Source: Marinobacter halodurans
GTDB lineage: Bacteria > Pseudomonadota > Gammaproteobacteria > Pseudomonadales > Oleiphilaceae
Length of the DNA: 64,000 nucleotides
Direction: 5' to 3'
Assembly (NCBI RefSeq): GCF_004327985.1
Contig: NZ_SJDL01000027.1
Span: forward strand, 1 to 64,000
Under the pieces are notes generated by a model. That model was not told the DNA's origin. It did no database searches and saw only the letters and a list, made by a program, of their open reading frames with translations. Below, piece by piece: positions 41,790 to 52,175 of this stretch. A program made the position numbers and the translations under genes. Position 1 is the stretch's first letter; each line of letters opens with the position of its first letter.

Positions 41790-42004
41790 GGCAGCCTCCT
41801 CTTCCTGAATCTGAGCTGGACGGCAACGATCTGGTCGATGTCATCCACCAACGATGGCCACGCAACCATGGATCACCCTGCCGTTCCGCTGGTGATCTCC
41901 GGGATGGCAAAACCGCTGTTCCACCTCTCCCAGCCCAAGGCGCGCATTGATCGTCCAACTCTTTGAAATGTGGTGCTTCCATAACACCATATCAAGAGGC
42001 CGCC

Positions 42005-42289
42005 TCAGCCCTCGGGGTTGTGCTTGAGCCTGACATGGTCACAGACGCCGGTCACCTGGGAAAAATTCAGGATCAGGGTATGGACCGTGTTGGTGTAGGT
42101 ATCGTGCAGGTGGAACTTGAACCGTTTCTGGGGCTCGCCCTGGAGGAAGGCATCGTATTCCTTGACCAGTTCCCGGACATCGCCGCCGGAGTCCCTGCTC
42201 CAGGTGGCGTTGAACGGTCCCAGCACGGCCCCGCCGGCCAGGCACACCGTGACTTCATGATTGGTCAGAGCACTCTCGGAGCTTTGCAT
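42005..42289 (-). CDS. Small hypothetical protein (94 aa)
   Basis: Not recognised. ATG at 42289 has AGGAGG 5 bases upstream. The soluble protein has beta-strand-like segments (EVTVCLAGGAVLGPFNATW; FKFHLHDTYTNTVHTLIL) and ends HVRLKHNPEG. It lies 139 bases downstream of the hybrid kinase on the same strand and may be its last transcript member. Confidence 0.65.
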   Translation of the reverse strand: MQSSESALTNHEVTVCLAGGAVLGPFNATWSRDSGGDVRELVKEYDAFLQGEPQKRFKFHLHDTYTNTVHTLILNFSQVTGVCDHVRLKHNPEG

Positions 42290-42428
42290 GGACACCTCCT
42301 CGCGGTTGTCTTGGATCTCCGGCCTGCGGCGGATTGCCGGCGACCGTCTTATTCCAGAAGTGTAGACAGGAATCCGTGCGTCAGTGATGACAGTTTGCCG
42401 TCATCGCGGGCCAGGCCGCAATGGCGGC

Positions 42429-44189
42429 TCATGACAACAGGCTGGTGAGCAGCGCCCGCAACCGGTTGGGCTTGACCGGTTTGTTAAGCACCGGAAAATA
42501 CTGGGTTTTCAGGAAACGGCGACAGGCATCGCTGCGGTCCGCGGTGATGATCGCCGCCGGCACGTCCCGCTGGAGATGGCGCCGCAGGGTGTAGATGGCC
42601 TCGCAGCCGGTTCGTTCGTCGTTGAGGTGGTAGTCCGCCAGCACCGCCTCGGGGGCGATGCTGTCCGCCTGCTGCATCGCCACCGCCATCTCCGCATTCT
42701 CGGCCGTCTGGACGTCGCAGCCCCATTGCTCCAGCAGCGCCCGCATGCTCACCAGGATCTCCGGTTCGTTGTCGATCACGAGCACCCGGCGACCGGCCAG
42801 CGAATGCGGTTCCATCGCCAGGGCGGCCGCACGGGCGGGCGGCTGTCCCTGGGACGCTGCCGCCTGCGGCACGATGACGGTGAAGCGCGAGCCCACGCCC
42901 GGCCGCGACGTCACCTCGATGCGGTGACCGAGCATGCGCACCATGCGGTCGACAATGGCCAACCCCAGCCCGACCCCCTTGCGCCCGCCGGTATGCGGCG
43001 CCGAGAGCTGGTGGAATTCGCGGAAGATGTCCTCAAGCCGGTCGGCCGGAATACCGACCCCGCTGTCCCAGACCTCCAGGTGCAACTCACCGCCGCGCGG
43101 CCGGACGTTAAGAAACACGCCACCCGTCTCGGTGTAACGGAAGGCATTGGTCAGCAGGTTGCGCAGGATGCGGGTCATCATGCGGGCGTCGGTGTGGACG
43201 ATGCCCGGTCGCGAGCGCACCTGCAGCCGCAGGCCGGCGTTCTCCGCCACCGGCTCGAACTCGCCCGCCAGGCCGCCGATCAGGTCATCGACATCGACGT
43301 AGGTCAGGTCCGGCTTGATGGCCTGCTGGTCCAGTTTGGAGATATCCAGCAGGTCGGCGAGCAGGTCCTCGGCGCCTTCCAGCGCCCGGTGAACCCGGTT
43401 GATGAGCCCGCTCTCCTCCGCCGGCAATGGCCGGTCCTGCAATGTGGACACCAGCAGGCGTGCCGCATTCAGGGGCTGCAACAGGTCGTGACTGGCGGCG
43501 GCGAGATACTTGTCCTTGCTGCGGTTGGCCTCTTCCGCCGACTGGATCGCCACCACCAGCTCCCGCTCGATCTTCTCCCGCTCCTCGATCTCGCGACGCA
43601 GGCCGGTGTTGGCCTCGCGCAGCTCGCGGGTGCGGTCCTTCACCCGGGCCTCCAGCTCCTGGTTCAGCTCTTCCAGGCGCCGACGGGCCTGTTGGCGCTC
43701 AGTGATGTCGGCCACAAAGGCCTCCACCACCTCCGGCCCCAGATCGGGCCGGCGCAGCAACGTCAGCGCCACGTCCACCGCCTGGCCATCGCGGCGCAGT
43801 AGACTCAACTCGCGAGCCCGCACCTGACCTTCCGACAACAGGCTCAGGCGCACATGGTCAAAATCGCGGACACTGCAGAACAGCTGTTCGCGCAGACGGA
43901 CGATGGACTGGACCAGCTCGCCGGGCGACTCGTAACCACACATCTGGGCCATGGCCGGATTGCAGGACAGCAGGCCACCGCGCAGGTCCCCCTGGAAGAT
44001 GCCGTGCAGGGCGTTATCGAACAGCCACTTGTAGCGGTTGCGTTCCGCCTCCAGCTCGGCGATCCGCTCCAGCAGGGCCGGGTAGTGGCTCTTGCGGGCG
44101 GAATGACTGCCCAGTCCCAGCAGGTCCTCGACGTTGTAATGGCCGTCGGAATCCGGGGCCGGGGTTTCGGTATCAGAGGGCTTCTTCAT
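42429..44189 (-). CDS. Hybrid sensor histidine kinase (PAS-HisKA-HATPase-REC), ErcS'/NahK-like
   Basis: Soluble signalling kinase of 586 residues. PAS domain about 50-165 (WLFDNALHGIFQGD), coiled coil about 165-225, HisKA with His234 (ASHDLLQPLNAARL), HATPase with N box NLLTNAFRYT and G boxes WDSGVGIP / GVGLGLAIV, and a C-terminal receiver domain with acceptor Asp in VLADYHLND. No membrane helix. It overlaps ercA by 17 bases. In Pseudomonas, kinases of this type (ErcS') belong to the regulon of quinoprotein ethanol oxidation, so a role in controlling exaA/pqq is inferred. No DNA-binding response regulator is in the window. Confidence 0.88.
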   Translation of the reverse strand: MKKPSDTETPAPDSDGHYNVEDLLGLGSHSARKSHYPALLERIAELEAERNRYKWLFDNALHGIFQGDLRGGLLSCNPAMAQMCGYESPGELVQSIVRLREQLFCSVRDFDHVRLSLLSEGQVRARELSLLRRDGQAVDVALTLLRRPDLGPEVVEAFVADITERQQARRRLEELNQELEARVKDRTRELREANTGLRREIEEREKIERELVVAIQSAEEANRSKDKYLAAASHDLLQPLNAARLLVSTLQDRPLPAEESGLINRVHRALEGAEDLLADLLDISKLDQQAIKPDLTYVDVDDLIGGLAGEFEPVAENAGLRLQVRSRPGIVHTDARMMTRILRNLLTNAFRYTETGGVFLNVRPRGGELHLEVWDSGVGIPADRLEDIFREFHQLSAPHTGGRKGVGLGLAIVDRMVRMLGHRIEVTSRPGVGSRFTVIVPQAAASQGQPPARAAALAMEPHSLAGRRVLVIDNEPEILVSMRALLEQWGCDVQTAENAEMAVAMQQADSIAPEAVLADYHLNDERTGCEAIYTLRRHLQRDVPAAIITADRSDACRRFLKTQYFPVLNKPVKPNRLRALLTSLLS

Positions 44190-45336
44190 ACACCACTTCG
44201 ACGTCCCGCTGGGTCGACTTACGCGGATTGGTGACGATACAGGGATCCTGCATGGCGTAGCCGGAGAGCGACGGAATGTCGCTGGTACGCACGCCCAGTT
44301 CCGCCAGCCGCTTCTCCAGGCCCACGTGCTGCTTCAGCTCGGCGATCCGGGTCAGGAGGTGCTTGCGCACGGTCGGCGGCGTCATGCCACGGGTGTCGAT
44401 GCCCATGGTCTCGGTAATGCGCCGGAAGCGGTCCTCACAGGCGGAGAAATTGAAGGCCACGACGTGGTCCAGCAGCATCGCGTTGCACAGCCCGTGCGGC
44501 AGGTCGAGGAAGCCGCCCAGGCTGTGGGACATGGCGTGCACCGCCCCGAGGATGGCGTTGGAGAACGCCAGTCCCGCCTGCATCGAGCCCAACATGATCT
44601 GCTCGCGCAACTGGGCGTCTGACGGGTTGGCGATCAGCGGCTCCAGATGGGTGTTGATCAGGCGGATCGCCTCCAGCGCGTGGGCATCGGTAAGCGGCCC
44701 GCTGCCGGTGGACACGAACGCCTCGATGGCATGCACCATCGCATCCACGCCGGTACAGGCGGTCAGGAACGGGTCCATGGTCTGGGTCACTTCCGGATCG
44801 ATCAGCGACACGTCCGGCACCACCGACTTGGAGATGATGGAAAACTTGAAGCGCCGGTTGGGGTCGGAAATGATCGCAAACTGGGACACGTCCGCCGATG
44901 TGCCGGCGGTCGTGGGAATCAGGATCAGCGGCGGTGATGGGATAGTGATCCGGTCCACCCCTTCAAATTCCAGGATACTGCGGCCGTGGGCACTGACAAT
45001 GCCGACGCCCTTGGCACAGTCCATCGGGCTGCCGCCGCCAATGGCGATGATCACGTCACAACCGGCAGACTTGTACTGTTCCGCGCCGGCCATCACCTCC
45101 TCCACCCGGGGGTTGGCCGATACGCCGGTGAAGGTGTCGTGTTCAATTCCGGCTTCGCTGAGCAGGGTCTGGATTTCCGCCACCCAGCCGGCCCTGGCCA
45201 CACCGGGGTCGGACACCAGGAACACCTTGCGGGCGCCGAAGTTGCTGGCGAAATTGGCCACGGCCTTGCGTGAGCCGGCACCAAAGACGATTTCCGGGGA
45301 GACGAACTTGCGCAGGTTGGTTACATCGTGAGCCAT
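44173..45336 (-). CDS. ercA: Iron-containing alcohol dehydrogenase ErcA-like
   Basis: 387 residues of the group III (Fe) alcohol dehydrogenase family. NAD site in IAIGGGSPMDCAKG, metal-ligand region DAMVHAIEAFVS...HAMSHSLGGFLDLPHG. In Pseudomonas ErcA is coded with the ethanol-oxidation regulators and affects their signalling; its reaction is not known. Here it lies between pqqH and the hybrid kinase on the same strand, 93 bases behind pqqH. Confidence 0.88.
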   Translation of the reverse strand: MAHDVTNLRKFVSPEIVFGAGSRKAVANFASNFGARKVFLVSDPGVARAGWVAEIQTLLSEAGIEHDTFTGVSANPRVEEVMAGAEQYKSAGCDVIIAIGGGSPMDCAKGVGIVSAHGRSILEFEGVDRITIPSPPLILIPTTAGTSADVSQFAIISDPNRRFKFSIISKSVVPDVSLIDPEVTQTMDPFLTACTGVDAMVHAIEAFVSTGSGPLTDAHALEAIRLINTHLEPLIANPSDAQLREQIMLGSMQAGLAFSNAILGAVHAMSHSLGGFLDLPHGLCNAMLLDHVVAFNFSACEDRFRRITETMGIDTRGMTPPTVRKHLLTRIAELKQHVGLEKRLAELGVRTSDIPSLSGYAMQDPCIVTNPRKSTQRDVEVVYEEAL

Positions 45337-45429
45337 ATCGGGTCGATCTCGTTATTATTGTGTTGCGCCGGCGATCGTGTGCGCCGGTGCCTCCATTCTA
45401 ACGGAACTCAGTCCACTCTGCTGCCGCCG

Positions 45430-47283
45430 TCACGGGTCCACTTCATTGGCGTCCAGGCGCCCACGAAAGAACGCCAGCGTCCGGTCCAGCACCTGCGCCT
45501 GGTTTTCCGCCCGCCGGAATCCGTGGCCTTCGTCGGTAAAGCGGACCACCTCCACCGGCACCCCGCAACGGCGCAGGACATGGGCCATGGTGTCGGTCTG
45601 CTCCGGTACCACCACCGTGTCCTGCTCGCCCTGGAAGAAGATCACCGGGCTGCGGATGCGGTCGGCCCAGAACAGCGGCGTACGCTGCTGCCAGGTCGTC
45701 AGCGACACCTGCGGATCCCCCAGCAGCCAGTCCAGGTAGCCGGACTCGAAGCGGTGCGTCATGTCGCGCAGCGACTCCGGGTCGCTCACGCCGAACAGGC
45801 TGGCGCCAGCGAGAAACGTGTCCGTGTGGACCAGGGCGTTAAGCACGGTGAAGCCACCGGCACTGCGCCCGGTGACGAACGCCCGGCGGCCGTCGATGGC
45901 CTGCTGCCGATCCAGGTGCGCCACGGCATCGCCGATGTCCTCGACGTCCGCCTTGCCCCACTGGCCCTGCAACGACATCCGGAAAGCCCGGCCGTACCCG
46001 CTGCTGCCCCGGTAGTTCACATCCGCCACCGCAAAACCGTGGGAGGTCCAGAACGCCACCTGTGGATCGAACACCGGATAGGCGGCGGATGTGGGCCCCC
46101 CGTGGACCCGCATCACCACCGGCGGGCGCCCGGGTCCTCCGGCCGGCCGGTAGAGGAAGCCGAACACCGACTGGTCATCCCGGGCCCGGAAGGAAAACGG
46201 CTCCGGCGGCACCATGGCCTGGCAGGCGGCCGTATGCTCGCCGCCGGCGAGGATCTCGATGGCGCCGGATTCGGGATCGATGCGCAGGACGCTATCCAGC
46301 GCATCGACACTGCGCGCAATCACATGGACCCTGCCGCCGGCACCCTGGACCGCCCGGAAATCCGTGTAATGCTCCGCCAGGCGCCGCACCCTGCGCCCAT
46401 GCTCGTCCACGATCACCAGCCCCGGCAGCCCCTGCTCGAAACAGACCCGGACCCAGCGGTTGTTCCCCAGCCAGGCATAGTGACGCTCATCCAATTGCCA
46501 GGGCGCATTGGCGCCATCCACGTTGTCCAGGGACAGGGAAATCCAGCGCCCGAAATCGTCGATCCGGTAGGCCTGCCACCAGCCGGCATGATCGGACAGG
46601 GCATAGAGGGCCTGGTCGACAAAGCAGGGTTGCTGTATCGCCGCCGGAATGGCCATCGAGCAGTCCTCGGTGGCCAGGATCGCACCATCGGTATCCAGTA
46701 CGGCCCGGCGAAGCCGCGTCTGTTCCCAGGGCATGGCGGGTAGGCGCCACTCCACCCAGGCCATGGCCGTCGCGTCGGCCGACAGCACCGGGCAGCCCAG
46801 GTTGTCGGGACCACGCTCCCGACCCGCCAGCGTGATGGCCTGGCCATTTCCGACATCGATGGAGACGAGGGTCTGGCCCACGCCATAGCCGTTATCCAGA
46901 TGCTCGCGCACGGCCAGCACCCGCCCACGGACCGGGTCCGCCACCAGCCCCCCATGGCGCGAATCGGGCAGGTTCGTCAGTGACCGCAGGGCGCCGCTTC
47001 GGCTGTCGAGAGCGTGGATCTGCTGATCGCCGCCATTGACCAGGTAAACCGTATCGTCCAGCACGCAGAAGGCGCCACCGCCGTAGCCGTTCACCTGACT
47101 GCGCACACTCAGGTCGTCCGGCGTCAGTTGCCGCGCCTCGCCCTCGCGCCAGCACATCAAGCGGGTCTGGCCGGAGTCCGGATCCGATTCCAGCCAGTAG
47201 ACCCCATCGTCCACCACGCGCAGGTTGTCCCGCTGGGCATAGGCCGCCACCGCTGCCCGGGCCGATAGCGGTGAAGCCGTCAT
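45430..47283 (-). CDS. pqqH: S9-family peptidase PqqH-like
   Basis: 617 residues: N-terminal beta-propeller-like half and C-terminal alpha/beta-hydrolase half with the nucleophile in GRSAGGFT and DEGHGFR for the His. It directly follows pqqE, as the prolyl-oligopeptidase-family gene pqqH does in P. aeruginosa. A role in cutting the PqqA peptide is plausible but not shown here. Confidence 0.85.
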   Translation of the reverse strand: MTASPLSARAAVAAYAQRDNLRVVDDGVYWLESDPDSGQTRLMCWREGEARQLTPDDLSVRSQVNGYGGGAFCVLDDTVYLVNGGDQQIHALDSRSGALRSLTNLPDSRHGGLVADPVRGRVLAVREHLDNGYGVGQTLVSIDVGNGQAITLAGRERGPDNLGCPVLSADATAMAWVEWRLPAMPWEQTRLRRAVLDTDGAILATEDCSMAIPAAIQQPCFVDQALYALSDHAGWWQAYRIDDFGRWISLSLDNVDGANAPWQLDERHYAWLGNNRWVRVCFEQGLPGLVIVDEHGRRVRRLAEHYTDFRAVQGAGGRVHVIARSVDALDSVLRIDPESGAIEILAGGEHTAACQAMVPPEPFSFRARDDQSVFGFLYRPAGGPGRPPVVMRVHGGPTSAAYPVFDPQVAFWTSHGFAVADVNYRGSSGYGRAFRMSLQGQWGKADVEDIGDAVAHLDRQQAIDGRRAFVTGRSAGGFTVLNALVHTDTFLAGASLFGVSDPESLRDMTHRFESGYLDWLLGDPQVSLTTWQQRTPLFWADRIRSPVIFFQGEQDTVVVPEQTDTMAHVLRRCGVPVEVVRFTDEGHGFRRAENQAQVLDRTLAFFRGRLDANEVDP

Positions 47284-47284
47284 G

Positions 47285-48433
47285 TCAGGCCTTGGCGAAA
47301 ACGCGCGAATTCCTGGCGTTGCGGTAGGTCAGTTCAGCGAGCGGCGCCGTGGCATGATCGGCCGCCCGTCGCGCCGCCAGGACGCGATCATGATGAGGGG
47401 ATTTGCCGCACACCGGATCGGCGTTGTCGGCGTCGCCGGTGAGGAGGTAAGCCTGGCAGCGGCAGCCGCCAAAGTCCTTGTCTTTCTCATCGCAGGAGCG
47501 ACAGGGCTCCGGCATCCAGGCGTCGCCCCGGTAACGGTTGAAACCCGGGCTGTCGTACCAGATGGAGGACACCGACTGATCCCGCACGCTGGGAAACTCG
47601 ATGGGCAGGATGCGGGCGCTGTGACATGGCAGCGCGGTGCCGTCCGGCGCCACCGTCAGGAACAGGCTGCCCCACCCGTTCATGCAGGCCTTGGGGCGCT
47701 CCTCGTAGTAATCCGGGGTCACGAAAATCAGCTTCATCGCCGAACCGGCGGCCGCCAAACGCTCACGGTGCGCGTTGACCTTGGTCTCGGCCGTGGCAAG
47801 TTGATCCGCCGACGGCATCAGCCCTTCCCGGTTCTCGAACGCCCAGCCGTAATACTGGCAGGTGGCCAGCTCCACGAAGTCGGCCCCCAACTCCTCGCAC
47901 AGGCGGATGATGTCGTCCATCTGGTGGATGTTGTGGCGGTGGATGACGAAGTTGAGCACCATGGGATAACCGGCCTCGTGGACCGCGCGGGCCATGGCCA
48001 GTTTGTTGCGGAAGGCCTTCTTCGAACCGGCGACGGCGTCGTTCAGTTCCGGGTCGGAGGCCTGGAAGCTCACCTGGATATGGTCCAGCCCCGCCTCGCG
48101 GAATTGCGCCACCTTGGCCTCGGTGAGACCGATACCGGAGGTGATCAGGTTGGTGTAGTAGCCCAGCCGGCGCGCCTCGGCGATCAGCTCCGGCAGGTCC
48201 GGCCGGACCAGCGGCTCGCCGCCGGAAAAGCCCAACTGGGCCGCGCCCATCTCCCGGGCCTCACGCAACACCCGGAACCAGCTTTCGGTATCCAGTTCGT
48301 CCCGGGTCTCGGCAAAGTCCAGCGGGTTGGAGCAATACGGACACTGCAGCGGGCAGCGGTAGGTCAGCTCCGCCAGCAGCCACAAGGGCGGCCCGGGACG
48401 CGGGTTATTCAAGGATGATCCAGTGGCGCTCAC
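47285..48433 (-). CDS. pqqE: PqqA peptide cyclase (radical SAM) PqqE
   Basis: Links Glu and Tyr side chains within PqqA, bound to PqqD. 382 residues from GTG 48433, which has GGAGG 6 bases upstream and gives the family length; a TTG at the pqqD stop is the alternative. Radical-SAM cluster Cys27, Cys31, Cys34 (CPLQCPYC), SAM site FSGGEPL, and the SPASM region [16 protein letters not shown]. Overlaps pqqD by 29 bases. Confidence 0.97.
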   Translation of the reverse strand: MSATGSSLNNPRPGPPLWLLAELTYRCPLQCPYCSNPLDFAETRDELDTESWFRVLREAREMGAAQLGFSGGEPLVRPDLPELIAEARRLGYYTNLITSGIGLTEAKVAQFREAGLDHIQVSFQASDPELNDAVAGSKKAFRNKLAMARAVHEAGYPMVLNFVIHRHNIHQMDDIIRLCEELGADFVELATCQYYGWAFENREGLMPSADQLATAETKVNAHRERLAAAGSAMKLIFVTPDYYEERPKACMNGWGSLFLTVAPDGTALPCHSARILPIEFPSVRDQSVSSIWYDSPGFNRYRGDAWMPEPCRSCDEKDKDFGGCRCQAYLLTGDADNADPVCGKSPHHDRVLAARRAADHATAPLAELTYRNARNSRVFAKA

Positions 48434-48671
48434 GGGCATCCTCCAGGAAGTCGCAGATGTCATTGGCCAGTGGGCCGGCATCCGGGAAGCGGGCTTCCAG
48501 CGCGGCGATGATCTCAGCCACCGAGCGCTGGCCGTCTATTGCTTCAAGGATAGCACCGGCACTGGTGTTGAGCTTGACCATTCCTTCCGGATACAGCAAC
48601 ACATGAGCCTGCTGGGCCGGCTCCCACTGGAAGCGAAAGCCCGGACGCAAGCGCGGTACCTGCGTGTTCAT
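48405..48671 (-). CDS. pqqD: PQQ biosynthesis peptide chaperone PqqD
   Basis: 88-residue carrier that presents PqqA to PqqE. Winged-helix-like fold with [19 protein letters not shown] and [14 protein letters not shown]. Its ATG overlaps the pqqC stop (ATGA). Confidence 0.95.
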   Translation of the reverse strand: MNTQVPRLRPGFRFQWEPAQQAHVLLYPEGMVKLNTSAGAILEAIDGQRSVAEIIAALEARFPDAGPLANDICDFLEDARERHWIILE

Positions 48672-49426
48672 ACGTTGAGTCCCCGATGCCACACCCGGGC
48701 GTCGGTCACGGTATGAAACGGTGGCGTGTGGTGCACATAGGCCATGGTCAGCGCATCCAGGATGGTCCATAGGATATCCAGCTTGAATTGGAGGATTTCC
48801 AGCGCCCGGGTTTGCAGGGCCGGCGTGTTGAAATGATCCAGGGTGATGGTCAGGCCGTGTTCCACGTCGCGGCGGGCCTCGCCCAGGCGCTTGCGGAAAT
48901 AGCGGTAGCCGGAATCGTCGATCCACGGGTAATGCTGTGGCCAGCTGTCCAGCCGGGACTGGTGGATCTCCGGCGCGAACAGTTCGGTCAGCGACGAACA
49001 GGCCGCCTCCTGCCAACTCGCCCGGCGGGCGAAGTTATAGTAGGCGTCCACCGCGAAGCGCACACCCGGCAGCACGTGGCGCTGGTCGATCACTTCCTCG
49101 CGACCCAGCCCCACCGCCTCGGCCAGGCTCAGCCAAGCCTCGATGCCGCCCGGCTCTCGGCCATCGCCATCGTGGTCCAACACCCGCTGCAGCCACAGGC
49201 GGCGCACGTCCGCATCCGGGCAGTTGGCCATGATCGCCGCATCCTTGCGCGGGATGTTGACCTGGTAGTAATAGCGATTCGCCACCCAGCCCTGGATCTG
49301 CTCACGGGTGCATTCCCCCGCGTACATAGCGCGATGGTAGGGATGGTGGATATGGTAGTACTGGCCCTTGGCCCGCAACGCCTGTTCAAAGGCTGCACGG
49401 TCGAGAACCGCATGATGTCCACTCAT
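48668..49426 (-). CDS. pqqC: Pyrroloquinoline-quinone synthase PqqC
   Basis: Cofactorless oxidase for the last ring closure and eight-electron oxidation of PQQ. 252 residues with [36 protein letters not shown] and RRDVEHGL, all conserved in the family. Its ATG overlaps the pqqB stop. Confidence 0.97.
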   Translation of the reverse strand: MSGHHAVLDRAAFEQALRAKGQYYHIHHPYHRAMYAGECTREQIQGWVANRYYYQVNIPRKDAAIMANCPDADVRRLWLQRVLDHDGDGREPGGIEAWLSLAEAVGLGREEVIDQRHVLPGVRFAVDAYYNFARRASWQEAACSSLTELFAPEIHQSRLDSWPQHYPWIDDSGYRYFRKRLGEARRDVEHGLTITLDHFNTPALQTRALEILQFKLDILWTILDALTMAYVHHTPPFHTVTDARVWHRGLNV

Positions 49427-50355
49427 AGGGATGGCCCCGTCAAATCCAGATGCATGCCATCCCAGGCGACTTCGATACCGTGCTGCTCCAACTCGGCTCG
49501 CTCCGGAGAATCTTCGTCCAGGATGGGATTGGTGTTGTTGATATGGATCAGTATTTTGCGCCGCGCGGGCATACTGTCGAGCAGTTCGATCATCCCGCCC
49601 GGGCCACTCTGGGCCAGGTGGCCCATCTCCTGACCGGTCTTGGTGCCAACCTCGCGCTTCCGCATTTCATCGTCGGTCCACACCGTGCCGTCCACCAGCA
49701 GCACATCGGCCCGGCGCATCCAGGCTTTCAGCGCCTCGTCCGGCTGTCCGAGCCCGGGTGCGTAGAGTACCGTGTTGCCGCTGGTCTGCTCCTCGATAAA
49801 CAGGCCCACGTTGTCCCCCGGGATCGTCTTTCCCCGGCGCGGCGAGTACGGCGGCGCGTTGCTCAGCAGCGGCAGTGCGGTAATCCGCAGGGAGGGCGCG
49901 GCCGGAACCGTAAACGCCGTGTCCGCGCCACAGGGCATTTCGTGCCAGTTGAGCCCCCCGTTCCAGTGCTTGAGCATGGTGAACAGCGGGAAGCCGGTGG
50001 ACAGGTCCTCGTGGACTTCCGGGGTACACCAGACATCCAGCGGACAACCCTCACGCAGGGTCAGCAGCCCGGTGGTGTGATCGATCTGGCTGTCCATCAA
50101 CAGGACCGCGGCAATGCCGGTATCCCGCACCGTCCGGGCCGGTTGCATGGGTGGGAAAGCCGCCAGCTGGGCACGGATGTCCGGCGACGCGTTGCACAGG
50201 ATCCAGCGCTCGCCATCCTCGCTGATCGCGATCGACGACTGGGTTCGGGGGAAGGCATTGAGGGTGCCGTTACGGACACCGTCGCAATTGGGGCAATTAC
50301 AGTTCCACTGCGGGAAGCCCCCGCCAGCGGCGGAACCCAGGACATGGATCTGCAT
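49423..50355 (-). CDS. pqqB: PQQ biosynthesis protein PqqB
   Basis: MBL-fold protein of 310 residues that hydroxylates the diamino acid intermediate. It begins [21 protein letters not shown] and shows [11 protein letters not shown] and [13 protein letters not shown] 50355 has GGAGG 6 bases upstream. Confidence 0.96.
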   Translation of the reverse strand: MQIHVLGSAAGGGFPQWNCNCPNCDGVRNGTLNAFPRTQSSIAISEDGERWILCNASPDIRAQLAAFPPMQPARTVRDTGIAAVLLMDSQIDHTTGLLTLREGCPLDVWCTPEVHEDLSTGFPLFTMLKHWNGGLNWHEMPCGADTAFTVPAAPSLRITALPLLSNAPPYSPRRGKTIPGDNVGLFIEEQTSGNTVLYAPGLGQPDEALKAWMRRADVLLVDGTVWTDDEMRKREVGTKTGQEMGHLAQSGPGGMIELLDSMPARRKILIHINNTNPILDEDSPERAELEQHGIEVAWDGMHLDLTGPSL

Positions 50356-50422
50356 GGGGGACCTCCAAAACGCCAACGACCGGCACCGGGGCCGGCCGCT
50401 GTGTTACTGGTTCAAACTCGAC

Positions 50423-50494
50423 CTTACCGGTTGGCGAAGTACATGGTGACTTCAAAACCGATGCGCAGATCCTCGTAAGCGGGCTTGGTCCACA
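50423..50494 (-). CDS. pqqA: PQQ precursor peptide PqqA (23 aa)
   Basis: Reads [13 protein letters not shown] then [10 protein letters not shown]. Glu and Tyr in EVTMY are the two residues turned into PQQ. It lies 67 bases upstream of pqqB. Confidence 0.97.
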
Positions 50495-51109
50495 TAACCT
50501 TTACCTCTTGTTGTCGTCAGTAAATGGAAACCACAAATCCAGTCTAGGGCGAGTCCAGAGGGGGCCATATGGTACTTTGGAAGGAATTTTCGGGGCCGGG
50601 AATGACTCTTTTGGGCACGGCCAATCAGGTCATCCAGGAAAGCGGGGCTCCGGCTAACCAGCTGCTGCCGACAGCGCCCCCTGTTTTCACGCAGAACCCT
50701 CGCCCGACGCCCTCAGATCCGGCGCTGAAGCCATGCTGGGGCGCCTGTTTCAGGCCACCGGACCCGACGCATAAGACCTTGGTCTTATCGACCATCGTCG
50801 ATATTGCGCTCGCAGGGATGAGTCTCTAATTTCTAATTGTATGATGTATGACAAATAAATGGCATTCTGTTGGCCACGGCACGAATCCATCCAGCCATAC
50901 AACCAAACGTCAAGAACAAGAAACTGAACCAGGGGCACCCCGTGAGCGTCTCTCAAAGCGATGTCATTCAAGCAGTCGGCGATGGCCCGCTGGGGCCATT
51001 CGGCCACCCCTTGTCATGCCCATTCCGGAAGGGCAGCAGCACCCCGATACCGATCGATACTGCCCACCCGTTATAACGCCCCATCAAACGATCCAACAGG
51101 AGCCACCTC
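50495..51109. other. Divergent spacer pqqA / dctP
   Basis: 615 bases holding the promoters of the pqq run (minus strand) and the uronate cluster (plus strand). Apart from an imperfect operator-like repeat at 50837-50854 no gene or RNA is recognised. Confidence 0.4.
50837..50854. promoter_or_regulatory. Candidate operator for the FadR-type uronate regulator
   Basis: TTGT-ATGATGTATG-ACAA in an AT-rich stretch 255 bases before dctP; it also contains the direct repeat TGTATGA-TGTATGA. Similar AT-rich palindromes serve uronate repressors of the GntR family, but this assignment is weak. Confidence 0.25.
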
Positions 51110-52111
51110 ATGCAAACAAGAAAGCGCTTTTCTGTCACCGGTTGTCTGAAAATCACCGCCATCGCCGGCGCTCTCGCCGCCATGGCCCTGCCCGTCCAGG
51201 CCGAACAATGGCGGGGCTGGAACATCCATCCGCCGGGCTACCCGAACAGCGTGGCGTTGCAGAGCTTTGCCAAGGAGGTCGCCAAGACCACCGATGGGCG
51301 CGTCGAGCCCAAGGTCTATGACAACGCCGTCCTGGGCGATCAGCCGGATGCCATCGAGCAGACGCGCAGCGGTGCGCTGGACTTCGCCAACTTCAACATG
51401 GGCCCGATGGGGCCGATCGTTCCGGCGACCAACGTCCTCTCGCTGCCGTTTATCTTCAAGAGCGTCGATGACATGTACCGGATCATGAACGGCGAGATCG
51501 GCCAGCGCCTCGCCGATGCCCTGGCCGAGAAGAACCTCATCGCCCTGTCCTGGTTCGGCTCCGGCGCCCGCAGTCTCTACAACACCGAACATCCGATCAG
51601 AACGCCTGCGGACGTGAAGGGCATCAAGGCCCGGGTGATGAACAACGACCTGTACGTGGAAATGATCGATAACCTGGGCGGCAACGCCACACCCATGGCC
51701 TATGGTGAGGTATACCAGGCGCTGAAGACGGGCGTGATCGACGGGGCGGAGAACAACTACCCGTCCTACGAGTCCAGCGGCCATTATGAAGTCGCCAAGT
51801 ACTACTCGCTGACCCAGCACCTGATCCTGCCGGAGTGCCTGTGCGTGGCCAAGTCCAGTTGGGATGCCCTCAGCGAGCAGGACCAGAAGGCAGTCCGGGC
51901 GGCGGCTGAGCATGCAGCCACGGAACAGCGGAAACTCTGGCAGGAGCGCGTCGAGAAGAGCAAGGAAAAGGTCCTGGCTTCCGGCGTGAAGATCAACGAA
52001 GTGGATGACAAGGCCGCCTTCCAGGCCAAAATGCAGCCCATCTACGACGAGTTCATCAAGCAGAATCCGCAGCTCGAGTCGCTGGTCAAGGACATCCAGG
52101 CTGCACAATAA
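51110..52111 (+). CDS. dctP: TRAP transporter solute-binding protein DctP
   Basis: Periplasmic binding protein, 333 residues with signal peptide (about 1-31, ...PVQA). DctP fold segments: GWNIHPPGYPNSVALQSFAK, SLPFIFKSVDDMYRI, KGIKARVMNNDLYVEMIDNL (Arg for the carboxylate) and GVIDGAENNYPSY. The downstream enzymes suggest hexuronate as substrate. First gene of dctPQM. Confidence 0.93.
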   Translation: MQTRKRFSVTGCLKITAIAGALAAMALPVQAEQWRGWNIHPPGYPNSVALQSFAKEVAKTTDGRVEPKVYDNAVLGDQPDAIEQTRSGALDFANFNMGPMGPIVPATNVLSLPFIFKSVDDMYRIMNGEIGQRLADALAEKNLIALSWFGSGARSLYNTEHPIRTPADVKGIKARVMNNDLYVEMIDNLGGNATPMAYGEVYQALKTGVIDGAENNYPSYESSGHYEVAKYYSLTQHLILPECLCVAKSSWDALSEQDQKAVRAAAEHAATEQRKLWQERVEKSKEKVLASGVKINEVDDKAAFQAKMQPIYDEFIKQNPQLESLVKDIQAAQ

Positions 52112-52175
52112 CCACCATTATCCATGAACGCCCGGGGCCTGTGTGGCCCCGGCGTTTCATGAAGGAAGAGCTACC

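Noticed and set aside
44173-45336. ercA as a simple ethanol dehydrogenase
   Set aside because: The context with pqqH and an ErcS'-type kinase fits the regulatory ErcA group better than a catabolic enzyme.
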